Positions 12,441-24,892 of a stretch of DNA of 64,000 nucleotides are shown piece by piece. Position numbers and translations under genes: made by a program. Below the pieces are notes generated by a model. That model ran no database searches, was not told the origin of the DNA, and worked only from the letters and a program-made list of their open reading frames with translations. The stretch covers positions 4,933,732 through 4,997,731 of the forward strand of contig NC_064537.1 of assembly GCF_023856365.1 (NCBI RefSeq), in the 5' to 3' direction. This stretch comes from Brienomyrus brachyistius. Taxonomy: Eukaryota; Chordata; Actinopteri; Osteoglossiformes; Mormyridae. How positions within the stretch are numbered: the stretch's first letter is position 1; each line of letters opens with the position of its first letter.

Positions 12441-15400
12441 CACACGAATACCACCCCAATTAACTTTATAATGAACTGGGCTCGTATTTCATTAACGGGC
12501 TTGCAGTAGCTGCGTCGCCTGAAGGTGATATTAATCCCAAAGCCCCCACCCCCAGGGTGTAAAATACCATCTATATCCTTGTCATATAGATGTGTGTCTA
12601 AATACAAATAATCACACATCCAGCAGGAGCAGAAGGACACAATTTACTCAGTGGGACAAATCTGGAACATGGCGAATTACGGCCGGGCCCTCAAATCGCA
12701 TCAGAAACTGCTGAACCGAGATAGAAATGAGAATGGGGGGTGGGCACGGGGGAGGGGGGGGGCTCCTGCTTCTGCTGGCTCATATTTATTTGCTTATTCT
12801 TTTAATGGGATCCATATAGAAAATGTCCCCCTTTCTAAATCCCAAACGTCAAACTAAATCCTGAAGTTTGGCATCCCCATTGTTTCCTGTAACACCAGGC
12901 AACCAGCCAGCAAACGTGCCCCCCCCCCCCCCCCCCCCCCCACACACCGTTTCTTTTGGTAAACAAATGAGGCACCCCTGGTCCGCGAACCCCGGAACCG
13001 CGAGTGACGCACAGCGATCAGCCGACTTGCCTTTAATCTCACAGAAGTTCCGCTTCGGGCAGCTTCGACACTCCGGACGAGAATCCCTGCCAAGCCAGTA
13101 ACTGAAATCAAAATAGGAATTATTTCTACTACTGCAGGTTTATTGATTTTACGCCCTAGAGGGACAGATCTGCATCATTATAAGCCGTCAGAGGAAAAGC
13201 TAAACTACAAGATATATGCTTTCAATACCTCCGCTGAAAATGTATCTCCTGCCTCTCCCATTATATGACATTTGTGAGAGCTGCTGTAATTCCCTGTCTA
13301 TACAGATATACATTATTATGTGACAGATATTTAAAGGCATTAATTATATTTATTATTCTTTCCAAACTCTTAGCAAAGAAAAGTTTCGCAGAAAATAATG
13401 TGAACCTGAAACAATGGCTGCAGACGGTGTCACCAGAGGCATAGTGTCCCACAATGCACCTGTCCCTCTGGGAATGTTAATAGTAGTTATGGACCATTGC
13501 CGGGCATCAAGTATGATGTCATAGAGAAGGCGTCCTTAACACAAATACCCAGTGTTTTCTGTTACATACTGTGCTGTAGCAGGGTAAGAGGTGGCATTAT
13601 CGCTATGGTGAGGGGATGTGCCGCTAGATGTGCATCTAGGCAATAACACCTAGATGTGTTAATGCAGGAGGTTTAACGCTTCCAGCGACCTTGGCAGCCA
13701 GCGGGTGAGTAATCAGCTCCGGGTGTCACAGGGGGACAGGCGCCGGCGCGCAACCAAGCAGACAACCAACGGAAAACCCAAATCGAACACCTTCCTGTGA
13801 AGCCTACATTACACGGCTCTCCGTGTCCCCGAAAATAAAAGACCTTCGATTTTAACGGGGAACATAATTGCGGCAGAGAAAACCATGATTAAAATGGGGT
13901 AATGTACCATCCGCTGCTGGAAATGTGCATCTCCCTGTCAGCACATCCCAAAAACACGCAGGAAGCAGCCGCCCCTTAGGACGCTGTCACCGCTCTTGGG
14001 TGTTTGTTTTTTTGAGTGACGCTGGCAGCCCTGTGAAGGGGGGGGGGGGGGGGGGGGGGGGGCGGTGACCGGGAGACGTGCGTGTTCATTTCAGCATACT
14101 GATGAGCCGCCGAATCAGCTCAGCGATACAAAAGGCACAGACCCTTGACACATACAGCATATGTTCATACAGCACTTACATATTACCGTCTTCAGTGAAA
14201 CATTTCTTGGTCCTGGGTCACTGAATATTATAATAATCTGTCCAGACAGAAAGCTTGACATGGCCATTTGCACACATCATTCTGAGAATCTGATAACCCC
14301 TCAGCCCGCTCATCAACCTTGAGCTCTGCTTAGAACAGGTTTAGGTGGAGTTAATGAAACCCTGGGACCTTATTTCCATAATGGCATCTTAAATACGATG
14401 TCCATTTGATGACATTATAATAATCGAAAGCGATATTTCAAACAAAGGATGGATTTGCAGCATTTTACCAAGAGGAAAGTGCAGGTCTCATGAATTTCCC
14501 GTCTTTGTTACGATTGATGAATTCTGGTGGAATTATTGCGCTTTTCTCTTCCTAAATATTAGCATAAAAAATACTTGAATGCAAATGGATGCAATACGCT
14601 AAGGTTAAGCTGCAGGACTTCCCTGTTAATAGCCACGCATTTTTAAATGCAGCTGCTCATCACAGCTTCCCGTTTTGATACTACTCGGCTGACATCGCCC
14701 TCTCCAGCTTTGGGGCATGCCTACACCTGCAGCCTGCCAGGCACAGCATCTAACAGCAATACTGAATACTGAAAATGAATTACAAAATGAATTACAATTT
14801 CTCCACTTGACTTGATGCCATCTTACTTTTCATCTGCCAGTTAAACAGCTAAGATAAATATAGTTCTCTGTGTTTGGTGTCTCTCGCAGGGGGGAGTTAC
14901 TCTTTGGGCAGTTACTCTTAATTGGCCAGCCACACCTCTGGGTGGGGGGGGCAGGGGGGCATAAAGGTTACCCCCTGTCCCCCGACCAGCACCTTTTGGA
15001 GGGTTTATCACATACTGATTTTTTTCCGTTAACCTTTTGCTTACAGTGATGTCTGGCTTATGTTGAAATTTCACTTCATTTTCCAATAAACACCATTAGT
15101 TGAGCCTAATCCATGTGAGGTCCAGGAACGTAGGAACTAAGCAGATCGGGGGGGCAATAATTAATTTAACTTAATCCCCTCCCGAAATAATAATACACCT
15201 TTAAAATTATTAAGCGGTGCCCACCCCCTAATATCTCAAACTATGCCATTAGTGGTCTCCCTTTCCATGTTGCATTGTGCTGACTCAGGCTTGCAAAGGC
15301 TGTAACATGGCATCTAACAGGTTAAAGACTCTGCGTCAGAGAATAGGGCAACAAACTAAGAACTTTATTAACAGGTTTCCAGGAAAGACAGGCACAAAAA

Positions 15401-15848
15401 GCACAGTTAGACAGATGGGTCACAGCTCACACTGCACACATGCTCTTCAGCAGGGAAGCCTGTGAGTGTTGAATGCTTCCTGGGCTGGGGGCTCAGGCTG
15501 GGGGCTCAGGATGACAGGTATGCAGCCAAGGTGACTGATCAGCAGAGCAAAGCATCGGAGCACATCTCTGCCTGTGGCAGGTAACTCATGAAATTGATTC
15601 TGGGCTGCCTGTGACAGTACATATATTTTAATGAAGTATAATTAATTAACGACCCATTAATTTTGTCTCTAAGAGTATTTGCCCAATTAAATGTGTGGCT
15701 CTGGGGTGCTGGATTGCAGGTTATTTTCTTATTAAATTAATGTTGTATGTTTACGTACCATAATATTATAAATAGTATAAATTCAATTATTTCGTATTTG
15801 AGACGACAGGGCTTAGTAATAACCGCATTTTCCTTGGCACTGGCTTCA
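12441..15848. other. Intergenic with long homopolymers
   Basis: No coding exon supported. It holds a run of 23 C at 12919-12941 and a run of 25 G at 14038-14062. The stretch at about 14390-14660 is free of recognisable repeats and rich in homeodomain-like ATTA words. It may be a conserved non-coding element, but this cannot be judged from one sequence. Confidence 0.5.
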
Positions 15849-16012
15849 AGTGTGGGTGGCTCAGTGATTCAGAAGGTTGTGGCTTCAAGTCCCATGGTCA
15901 GCAGGATGTTGTTTTCGTTTGGCCCCTGATCAAGGCCCTATTTGCTCCAGACTGATTCCACATTCTTGGCCATACGCCACTTTGGATAAAACCACCCGTC
16001 ATGTAAATGAGT
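15849..16012 (+). repeat. tRNA-derived SINE-like copy
   Basis: Contains GGTGGCTCAGTGATTCAGAA, GTGGCTTCAAGTCCC (B-box-like), GGCCCCTGATCAAGGCCCTA and the tail CTTTGGATAAAACCACCCG. It is the same family as the copies at 20.2, 35.0 and 38.5 kb. Confidence 0.7.
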
Positions 16013-16689
16013 AAATTACCGTCACAAATTTTAATTTCAACTGCATTTCCATTAAATACTGAGCTGCAGTGAATGCTGGACGCGCATTAACAATTGACAA
16101 GATGCTGGGTATTAAATTGTCGATCAAACATTCCACAAACTTTGCACACATTGTCAACACGAGTTATTGGTGACCACAAGCAACTGGAAAGGTGCTTCAG
16201 TTGTCTGTGATCACTCTGCAAAAAAATTATTAAATACTTGACGGATGTACACATGCCAGCAAGTGCGACAAACAGGTTGTGTATTTAAAAAACAGTACAG
16301 ATTTGGAAGTATTGACATAATACTAATCTAGTTTAGAGTACGTGAATTCACAGGAAAATGAGCTCAGCCCCTTGAGGTCTTTCTTTATCTAAGGTGACAT
16401 TTAGGAGCTCCTTGCTGAAATGGAAGATGCATTTATTGAAATAAAGCATCTCTGAAATGCTGAGATGATGTCACTCAGAAATTTCAACGGTTAGGGATCG
16501 TCAACCCTTAACCCTTAGCAGCTCCGGCAGCAATACAACTATAAGCCGTTTGTAAGTCTTTTTTTTACATTTTAATTGTTTTTGTCTATTACAGTATTTA
16601 CAGCTTCACTGGATAAATATACTGAAATCCTAATCCGTCCCCAAAGTTGTTCAACAATGATTCACCCCGTGTTGATTCAAAAGATTTAC

Positions 16690-16830
16690 GATAATGTTTC
16701 AAGTTTCAAGTGTCATTTGTCATATTTACAAACATACATGGTTTGTGCTGAAAATGGAACCACGTAAATCAGAGGAAAATAATATGAAAAACAAAAAATA
16801 GACAATAAAATCACTGTATTCGCCTAAAGC
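16690..16830. repeat. Possible dispersed repeat fragment
   Basis: The text TCAAGTGTCATTTGTCATAT and the following A-rich sequence resemble a dispersed fish repeat that describes itself as TTTATTGTCATT...CAATGAAAT. A similar fragment lies near 48.34 kb. Confidence 0.35.
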
Positions 16831-19800
16831 AGTGATCGGTAAGATATATTGCAAAAGGTGACGAACCGCCTTAGGTGTGTGAAGTGGCTTGTTTGTTATT
16901 GCAAGTCCTTGTTTGATGTTTCAGGCTAAACGTGTTTCTGCTGATTCAAGTCAAGATTTGAGTAACTGGGGCCACCAGCTTGTACACGCCACACGGCAGA
17001 AGGCAGGACCGCGGAGCAGCCGAAGGGTTATTCACGCGCGTGCGAGTCACAGCCGGACGTGAGGGAGGGGGGGAGGCAGAGCCGTCCAATTCACAGAATG
17101 CTCTGTCCAGCAGGACAGCCAATATCTGTTCGTCATTACTCACATCTACTCCATAATCGTATAGTTCGCTTAATTTAGATAACTACCTTCATAGGAAGCA
17201 AATAATGTTGACTAGCTCATAAATACAGTTCGTGTCAAGGTCTGAGGTATATTAGGTGGTAAGTTAACATTCTGTATTTGTATGCGATATGTTGAATGCA
17301 GAAGAAACAGGCAGGAAGGCTGTGTCAGAGCATCTCTGAAACGGCAAAGCGTACGGGGCGCTCACCGTCAGCCATGGTGAGTAGCTGCTTAGAGAGGTTG
17401 GAGGAGAGAAAAGCCAGACATCGGCGTCAAGGTGTTAGCTGACCAGGATTCATCGACGCGGGATGTGAATGAAGGTTATCCTGCCCAGTACAAAGTTACA
17501 GAAGGACTACTGTGGCGGGTAATTGCAGCGACGGTCACAGGAGTGACGTATCACGACACATTACTGTGTATGGGGCCGTGTATCTGCAGGCCAGTCAGAG
17601 TGCCCATGCTGACCTCTGTGCTCCATCAAAAGCGCCTACAACAGACACAAAAGCAACAGAGAGAGACAATGGAAGGAGATCACCTAGTCTGACGAATCTC
17701 ATTTTCTGTTGCATGATGTACACAGCCGTTTACGTGTTAATCTGTGGGATGCATTGGACCCAGAAGACCGATCCGCAGCTATGCAGCCCCGATGTGCAGC
17801 CGGGCTTGAAATTAAATTATAATCATATCACTTTCTTTATAAGTCATTCAGTTTTTGCTATCCAGGCAATATCTGAAGACAGTCTCAGGTATCGAAACAG
17901 AACACATAGTTCCTTATTAGTGACCAAGAGAGTTTTACAATGTTTTTTGTAGGCCTTCAGGAACACAAACCTGCATGTTTCTGCCAGGTCATTGTGATGT
18001 TGAATTTCTACTACAGCCAATCAGTAACATCTCTGAATCATCTACAGGATTATATTTAAAATCGTCTGGCAAATGATTCTGTCGCACTAGAATCAAGACA
18101 GGTTCTTTGTTCTCTGTGTCTTTCTGTTTGGATCTCTCAGGAAAGGTGATGTCATTTCTTCTGATTGATAGGTGCGGGGGGGGAGTTATGTTTTTTATGG
18201 TAAAAGTCTGATCACAGCTGAAGTTGCTGGCTGGTACGGAGGATGAACAAAATCAGCCATGCGGTAGGACTGCTGTCCTGAAATGCCACTTGGTTCTCTA
18301 GAATCCCTCCTAAAACTTTAGCAGAACCCTTAACCACCACCTTAACCACAGTACTGCCTGTGACACCCCACCCATTGCCCAATTTCTCATCTCTGTGTTG
18401 CTGCTCACCCAACATACTCTACCACTATGACCAAGCATGGATGCTCCAGGCTCCCATCCTCACTGATGGCCCCCTACTGGTGAGGAGTGACCATTGCAGA
18501 AGCTCACTGACAGCTGGTAGCCATACTTAAGCTGACAGCTGGCGAGGCAGATAAGCAAGCTTCTACCAGCAATTATGTTCACTTGGAAGTAGTATTTAAA
18601 CCTACATGGAACTTTATTCTTAGTAAGTCACTGTTTGCTCCGCCAGTCACTTAGCTCATCCTGTTATCAGGACTCAGCAGCACCAGACTGGATGACAGTC
18701 TTTGTGTAGATCCTTCTTATTGACTAAAGCACCCTGTTGCAGTTGTGGGTCTTGGTCGGGGCCATCAAGCAGTCATTGTATGGTTACTCACTTGGGTAAT
18801 TCAAAGCAGCTCCCATAAAACATTAAAGGTTTTTAACTCAGCGGGGCTCCAGGTTTAAAAAGGCACTTGTCGCCAAGTTCGAGGATTGGGGAGAGGTGGG
18901 GAGGGTAAGTAATGCTCTCCCCGCCTGCAAGAAATGTGTAGGAATGCTAGTTTAAACTGTAGCATCACGACGTCGGGACCACCCGACCGAAACTGGGAAT
19001 ATCATGACCAGCTTGAGCAAGACATCTGCAATCGCCCACCTTCCAGAGCTGTTTTGAGCACCTTGATGCTGCTGGTGTCTCGCAGTGAGATCCTGCCAGG
19101 GAGAAACGCTAAGGAGGAGGTTCAAAGGAGCATGTTCTCCGTGTCCTCCATGAGTCCGGGCTCTGCAATAGAGGTGCGAGATATCTGGAGCTGACCAAAC
19201 TGGTACCAAAAAAGACGCATCATATTACACGCTGTGTACTTTTCTGATGTTCATTAAGAGAAAATAAATGGGTTAAGCTGAGCAGACTTTGCATAATTGA
19301 TATTAATTAGCAGGAGATAAATGTCTGTCCCTAGGAATGCCACCGCGTTATGCCTGGCGGAGCCTGAGGAGATATTTGGGCACCGATGAGCAGCTGGTGA
19401 TGCTCTTTCCAGTCCTCAGAAGCTATGGAGGAACGGGGGCTGAAAACTGCTGGGGTCTGGACTTACACCAGCTTTTCTCCACCCCCAGAGCCTGCCTTCA
19501 GGTCCGGCCAGCTGCATCGTTGAGGTCTGAATCACGGCCAAAGAGCTCGGTTGAAATGCCGGCCATCGGGCCATGAACGTCTCTTATTATGAAGGGCTCA
19601 CAAGGATGCCGGCCAACCCTGACCTCTGAACGTTCGGATGCTTCACGAGGGGTTAAGGTAGCATGCGGGTAGAGGAGCTTAATCTCCAGGGCGACAGCGC
19701 ATGACTCCGATCACTACGTGCCCCAGTATTGAAGGGCTCCCCTTGTATTGGAAGAACAATGATTATCAAGCCAGCCATCTGCTTTGCCTCCTGACCAATC

Positions 19801-20239
19801 AGAAATAAACACATTTCACTCCATAGCACAGCTGTGGTCTCTAGGAATAGGAAAGACCCCAAAAGCCATGGTGGGTGGGATTTTAGACTATCAATCTTTT
19901 TTGTAACCAATGGGAATTAGGCAAAACCACAGAATAATTGATGGAACATGTCAGATCATTATGTCTCAGGCTTTTACGATGCCACGTGCAGGGTGATTAC
20001 ATAGCCTGGTTTGTAATGAAGCAGCTTAGGTTTATTGGCTGTAATTGCGATAGCAGAGGTCCTTCCGGAAAGGGAGCCTAGGAGTTTGTAGTGATTAGCA
20101 TAGATCATTAGCCACTCTGCTGCCTTCTGCACTCCAGCTCACATTCTAGGAATAAAAGGCTGAAGTTATGGACGTATGAAACGCTCGACCCTCAGCAGGG
20201 CAAACAGACATAAAACGTAACGCTATTCATTCTTTATAC
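16831..20239. other. Intergenic, no gene seen
   Basis: Several frames of 60-146 codons occur (for example 17512-17952), but none shows a domain, signal or splice arrangement that I can defend. No clear mobile element was recognised. Confidence 0.5.
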
Positions 20240-20402
20240 GAATCTTTGTGATCAGAAGGTCGTCAGTTCTAACCCCAGGGTTGGCAGAGTGATGTCACCA
20301 TTGGGTCCCTGAGCGAGGCCCTTAACCCGCAGTTGCTCCAGGGGCCGCCTGACTCCGCTTTTGCTTTGGATAAAAGGATCTACTAAATAAATAAAATGCA
20401 AA
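20240..20402 (+). repeat. tRNA-derived SINE-like copy
   Basis: Reads GATCAGAAGGTCGTCAGTTC, then CACCATTGGGTCCCTGAGCG, then the tail TTTGGATAAAAGGATCTACT followed by AAATAAATAAA. Box-B-like region, middle and tail are all present, while the 5' head is weak. Confidence 0.75.
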
Positions 20403-20716
20403 CAATCTAGTGATATCTCTCCCACAACGGCCAAAACACAAGCTCGAAGCAATAATTTGGGTTTTTACCCTTTCAGAAAATGGTAATTAACTGTATTTAC
20501 CATTTCAAAGGTTACATTTCAAATGGATTTTAAAATTCAGCGGATGACGCTGAATTAGCACACAGGTGCATCTATGCAGACATGTACAGACATTAGCGGC
20601 TTCTTATAAAATATCTGGGTGGACTTTCAAGCTTTTTCGTTTCGTTTTTCGTTTTTTTTTTCATTATTGACCAAAATCCCCAAACTGAATAATGCTGGCC
20701 GATGCGGAGCAGTGAG

Positions 20717-20840
20717 GTCAGTCTGTTCGTACACAGACACGCGCATGTCTGTGGTCAGTCTGTCCGTACACAGACACGCGCATGTCTGTGGTCAGTCTGT
20801 CCGTACACAGACATGTGCATGTTTGCGGTCAGCCTGTGTG
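20717..20840. repeat. 37-bp tandem repeat with internal hairpin
   Basis: About 3.3 copies of a 37-bp unit starting GTCAGTCTGTCCG. Each unit carries CACAGACA and TGTCTGTG arms around a CGCGCA-type loop, so each copy could fold into a short stem. Confidence 0.9.
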
Positions 20841-21012
20841 TTTTGGTAACTCTACCTCACCTCAGCATGTTTTTGGGCTGCGGGGGGGGGGGGGGGGGGG
20901 GGGGAGTGGAACACCTGGAGTAAAACATACGACAACACAGAGAGACCATGCAACCTCCACACACGGAGCCATAGCAAAGACTCAAAACCTGGTCCCAGTG
21001 GTCTGAGGCAAC
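20838..21012 (+). repeat. CCATCC-type repeat, 3' fragment with poly(G)
   Basis: CCTCAGCATGTTTTTGG, ACCATGCAACCTCCACAC and GAGGCAACAGTGCTAA match the right half of the complete copy at about 53.16 kb. A run of 23 G (20882-20904) lies where the complete copy has GTGGGGGGAAACC, suggesting that this short G tract expanded. Confidence 0.75.
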
Positions 21013-21694
21013 AGTGCTAATCCCCAGAGGTGGAGACTTCAGGTGCAGAGCGTATAAAACCAGGCTAAGACTCTGTTTCACCAACCAGTATTGAGTGTTG
21101 GTTGAAACAAAATCTTGGTCTGGATTTGTACTCTCTGGGCCTGAAATGCACCAACATGCCACACCGTTTTGAGTTAAAATAACTCTCAGAATTCCCCAGG
21201 GTAATCTCCTCTGGTCCAGAGACACAGCAGAACCTTCTCCGAACATGGAGGTGGGCTGGATTACCTAAAGGCCCCAGCAGAAATGTGACGTCCCATTATC
21301 TACCTGCTGACTGAGCTCCTCTTCAGTCCAAAGAAGGCAGGAAAAGGAAGAGAGGATTGGCAGAAGGGAGAGAGACTGTTTAAGCAAGTGTGTATATTAA
21401 ATCCAGTGGGATATGTGTTATTTCTAAGGTGAAATGCTTTCTTTTTCTCAAGCACCTCACTTGCAAAACCTCTTTGGTGTCTACAAAAGATACTTGAACT
21501 TAAATAGAGTGAAGAAGAATCAGAGACAAAAGGGAGCGGAAGAGAGACTGAGAGCGAGAGCGAGGGAGGTGTGATACCCTTCAGCAGAAGGACTTGCCGC
21601 ATAAAAAGAGAGGTTCATGCGTGAACGGACACACCTCTGTGGCTCACAGACAGGACCCCGATGCAGCACTGACAGGTCTATCAATAAGCCCTTT
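21013..21694. other. Intergenic, no gene seen
   Basis: No coding exon or recognised repeat was found. Confidence 0.5.
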
Positions 21695-22415
21695 GTGGGA
21701 GGAGCCTCGGCTCACTGTGGGGGAGGGGTGTTGTGGGAGGAGCTTCAGCTCATTGTGGGGGAGGGACGTTGTGGGAGGGGATACAGGTCACTATGGGGAA
21801 GGGGTGTTGTGGGAGGAGACTCATCTCACTGTGGGGGAGGGGTGTTGTGGGAGGAGCTTCAGCTCATTGTGGGAGAGGGACGTTGTGGGAGGAGCCGCGG
21901 CTCACTGTGGGGGAGGGGTGTTGTGGGAGGAGCCTCCTCTCACTGTGGGGGAGGGGTGTTGTGGGAGGAGCCTCAGCTCACTGTAGGAAGGGGTGTTGTG
22001 GAAGGAGCCTCCTCTCACTGTGGGGGAGGGGTGTTGTGGGAGGAGCCTCAGCTCACTGTAGGAGAGGGGTGTTGTGGAAGGAGCCTCCTCTCACTGTGGG
22101 GGAGGGGTGTTGGTGGAGGAGCCTCGTCTCACTGTGGGGGAGGGGTGTTGTGGGAGGAGCCTCAGCTCACTGTAGGAGAGGGGTGTTGTGGAAGGAGCCT
22201 CCTCTCACTGTGGGGGAGGGGTGTTGTGGGAGGAGCCTCCTCTCACTGTGGGGGAGGGGTGTTGGTGGAGGAGCCTCGTCTCACTGTGGGGGAGGGGTGT
22301 TGTGGGAGGAGCCTCAGCTCACTGTAGGAGAGGGGTGTTATGGGAGGAGCCTCCTCTCACTGTGGGGGAGGGGTATTGTGGGAGGAGCCTCAGCTCACTG
22401 TGGGAGAGGGGTGTT
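21695..22415. repeat. 38-bp minisatellite
   Basis: About 19 copies of a unit of roughly 38 bp: CTCACTGTGGGGGAGGGGTG, then TTGTGGGAGGAGCCTCNG. Copies fall into subtypes (GGGGGAGGGG, AGGAGAGGGG, TGGTGGAGG) arranged in a partly repeating order, which suggests duplication of blocks of several units. All long forward frames here are repeat artefacts. Confidence 0.95.
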
Positions 22416-23533
22416 GACCTCCTGGTTCATCAAACTCTGTCAAGCAGGGTCCATAATATGGCCTCTCCAGCGCCCCCTTGTGTGCTAGTTCTAAGGAGAC
22501 AAGGCGCACTGCCAGTTCTCTTCCCTGCATCTCCCAGGTCTAAGATAATTACCACCCTGTGAGGGCAGCTCTTGTTCTCACTAATTTTGGATGACCCGTC
22601 GGTTTGTTTCTCCACCGGAATGTGAGGGGCGGAACATTAAGCTGTGTGCGCGGGTTGAGCTGACACCTCCAGTACTGAACACCATGCTGGGTGCTCCTGC
22701 TAATGCCTTGAGTGGGAGGAGAGCAGTGGAGGGGCAAGGAAAATGAAGAAGTGGAAGAACCCATCATTAGAGCATATTAACATCCATGGGGAACCTGCCG
22801 AGCAGGGGAGTGGACCAAAGGTTTATAAGCGGCTGCTGTGGGGCTGCCGGGGGTGGCAAAGTGAAATTGGGAGGTGAGGTTCACCAGGGTGGGGGTACTG
22901 GTGCTGAAGCTTGTCTAGGGTGCTGCATGGACTAAGACCCCCGCGGAATGGAGCCCAGTAAAATGCGGTATTTTACCAATCAGAGTAAAGGTTAAATGGC
23001 AAAAAACTGACAGTTCCGTCAGTGCTTAGCAACATCTACCCACTGAAGTCCTGCATGTGTCAGCGTGGCCTGGTCTCCTTGGACACCCAGTACAGCCAGC
23101 TGTGAATCTCTTGAAGGGAAACACACAATTGATCACTGGCTAACAATGCGATAGCTCTCTGCCAGTGACGCTTTGAGAAATCTTGATTAACAGCAGCATT
23201 GCCAGCTGTCCCCCACCCGCAGGATTCACTGATTGGCTAATTTGTTATTTAATAGACGATTAAGAGTTCAACACACCTCTGAACTGTGAAGAACCTGAAA
23301 TCCTGAATACACACAAAAGTCAAAAGATAAGGCGTAACATACTAACATACTAGTTGCTGTGGTTGGGTTATAGTCTGGTATAGTGGTTAAGGTGACAGGT
23401 CAAATCCCTGAAAGGACACTGCTGTTGCAACCAACATGCATTGAATTTCTCTGCTGTGAAAATTAGCATAAAAGCAGGAAGATGCCAGGATCTGAGTTTC
23501 CTCCATGGTTATATCGCTTCTGTCCAGCTAGGT
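22416..23533. other. Intergenic, no gene seen
   Basis: No coding exon or clear repeat. A weak SINE-like head (ATAGTGGTTAAGGTGACAGG) lies near 23375. Confidence 0.5.
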
Positions 23534-23642
23534 CACTGTTCCTGAAATCAGTCCGGGCAGGGAGCTGGGAGGTAGCAAAAACATGGACCATCTGGAGGAC
23601 AAGGACTCTGAGGCTCCCGGAGGACCAGGCTGAGAAACCCTG
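23534..23642 (-). mobile_element. hAT-type MITE fragment
   Basis: The right part, GAGCTGGGAGGTAGCAAAAA...GGACCAGGCTGAGAAACCCTG, matches the arm of a short hAT-like MITE family that also occurs at 32316-32428 and 60720-60867. The left end is degraded. Confidence 0.55.
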
Positions 23643-23789
23643 AGCTAGACAGCCTCTCCCAGTCACTCAAAATGATTGCAAAATCAAGGCACTCCATTCT
23701 GTCCCTAAAGTGATCATGAGATCAGCACCATCTGCAGACACAGGTGTGGAGCAGCTACTGGAGCAGCTAAAGAACTGGGCATGTCCGTC

Positions 23790-23965
23790 TTTTAATCCAT
23801 GCCTCAGGCAACACAGAGCACCAGGCTGGGACACACCCTGGACTGGACGCCAGCCCATCACTGGCAGCTTATACTCACAACCATACACCATGGGCAATCA
23901 TGCACCATGGGTAATCATGCACCATGGGCAATTTGGAGACACCAGTTAGCTTAACTGTCTTTATT
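23790..23965 (+). repeat. CCATCC-type repeat, middle fragment
   Basis: Contains ACACACCCTGGACTGGACGC, CAGCCCATCACTGGC and GGGCAATTTGGAGACACCAG, which match the middle of the complete copy at 53.16 kb. The ACCATGGGCAATCATGC piece is itself present about three times. Confidence 0.75.
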
Positions 23966-24429
23966 ATAGTTATTATAGTTTTGATTTTTTAAATTGTTTT
24001 TATTTTTATATTAGTATCAATTTTCATTTGAAATACAGTTTGATTTGCTTCATTTTTATTTTTATGATATCTTTCTATCTTTCCAGTTTAGTTTCAGTTG
24101 AAGTAATTTTTTTTGTAGGTGTAGAATGAAAGTTGTAGATTTATGTGACTGATCTTCAGAAAAACCTGCATGTATATGAAATGCTAATGTCCTGGACATG
24201 GGCAAATCAGGCATTATTAATGGTAATTAAAGATAAACAAATCATTACTTTAGCGAAATTGTATTTAAAAATCATAATGGAAAATATTTCACATTTATTT
24301 CTATTCTAGTTTGTTTAGAAAGAAATATTCATCATTTTTTATTTAGTTGTGGCGTTTAATTTTATTTTCATATTATATTTTAGTTTATAAAAACGTTTTC
24401 TAGTAGTTTTAGTTTTTGGCAACTATAAT
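23966..24429. other. AT-rich intergenic stretch
   Basis: Very AT-rich with TTTTATTTTTAT words. No gene was found. Confidence 0.55.
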
Positions 24430-24570
24430 AATCCTGCTTCAGGCTGCAGAAAAAACCCCACAGGACATGCAAACTGTACACGCACAGAAGGGCGTGGGAT
24501 TGGAACCCCCAACCGTGGTGTGAAGCAACAGCGCCCCCAACTGAGCCTCTGTGCCAACCAGTACCTCCCA
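24430..24570 (+). repeat. CCATCC-type repeat, 3' fragment
   Basis: GACATGCAAACTGTACACGC, GGGATTGGAACCCCC and GAAGCAACAGCGC correspond to the AACATGCAAACTCCACAC... right-hand segment of the family. Confidence 0.6.
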
Positions 24571-24892
24571 GAGCTGCTTCTGCGGCCCTGACAAATACCA
24601 ACGCTATGGCCCAGAGCTACAACCAATCGCATCCAAGTCAGCCACTACAGCGTCACGCTTGTCATGTTACCCAGAATGCCTCAGGACTGAGCAAGGACAG
24701 GGTGTGAGGGTTTGACAGGAAAGACGCAGGCGACAGCAACAACAACCGCAACAAAGAGACTTAATGCATGAAATAATGCGTAAAAATAGGGGGCAGGACC
24801 CCCCGAAACCGAACAAATATGAAACAAAAAACAGAAAGCAGGATGCTGAAAAGTTAACATAATCCATTCAGAATTCAGGTTAGAATCCTAAA

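Noticed and set aside
17512..17952. 146-codon frame
   Set aside because: No family resemblance, membrane topology or splice context that I can defend.
21617..22488. Two 236-251 codon Gly/Cys/Ser-rich frames
   Set aside because: Produced by the 38-bp minisatellite; the flanks show no domain or splice sites.
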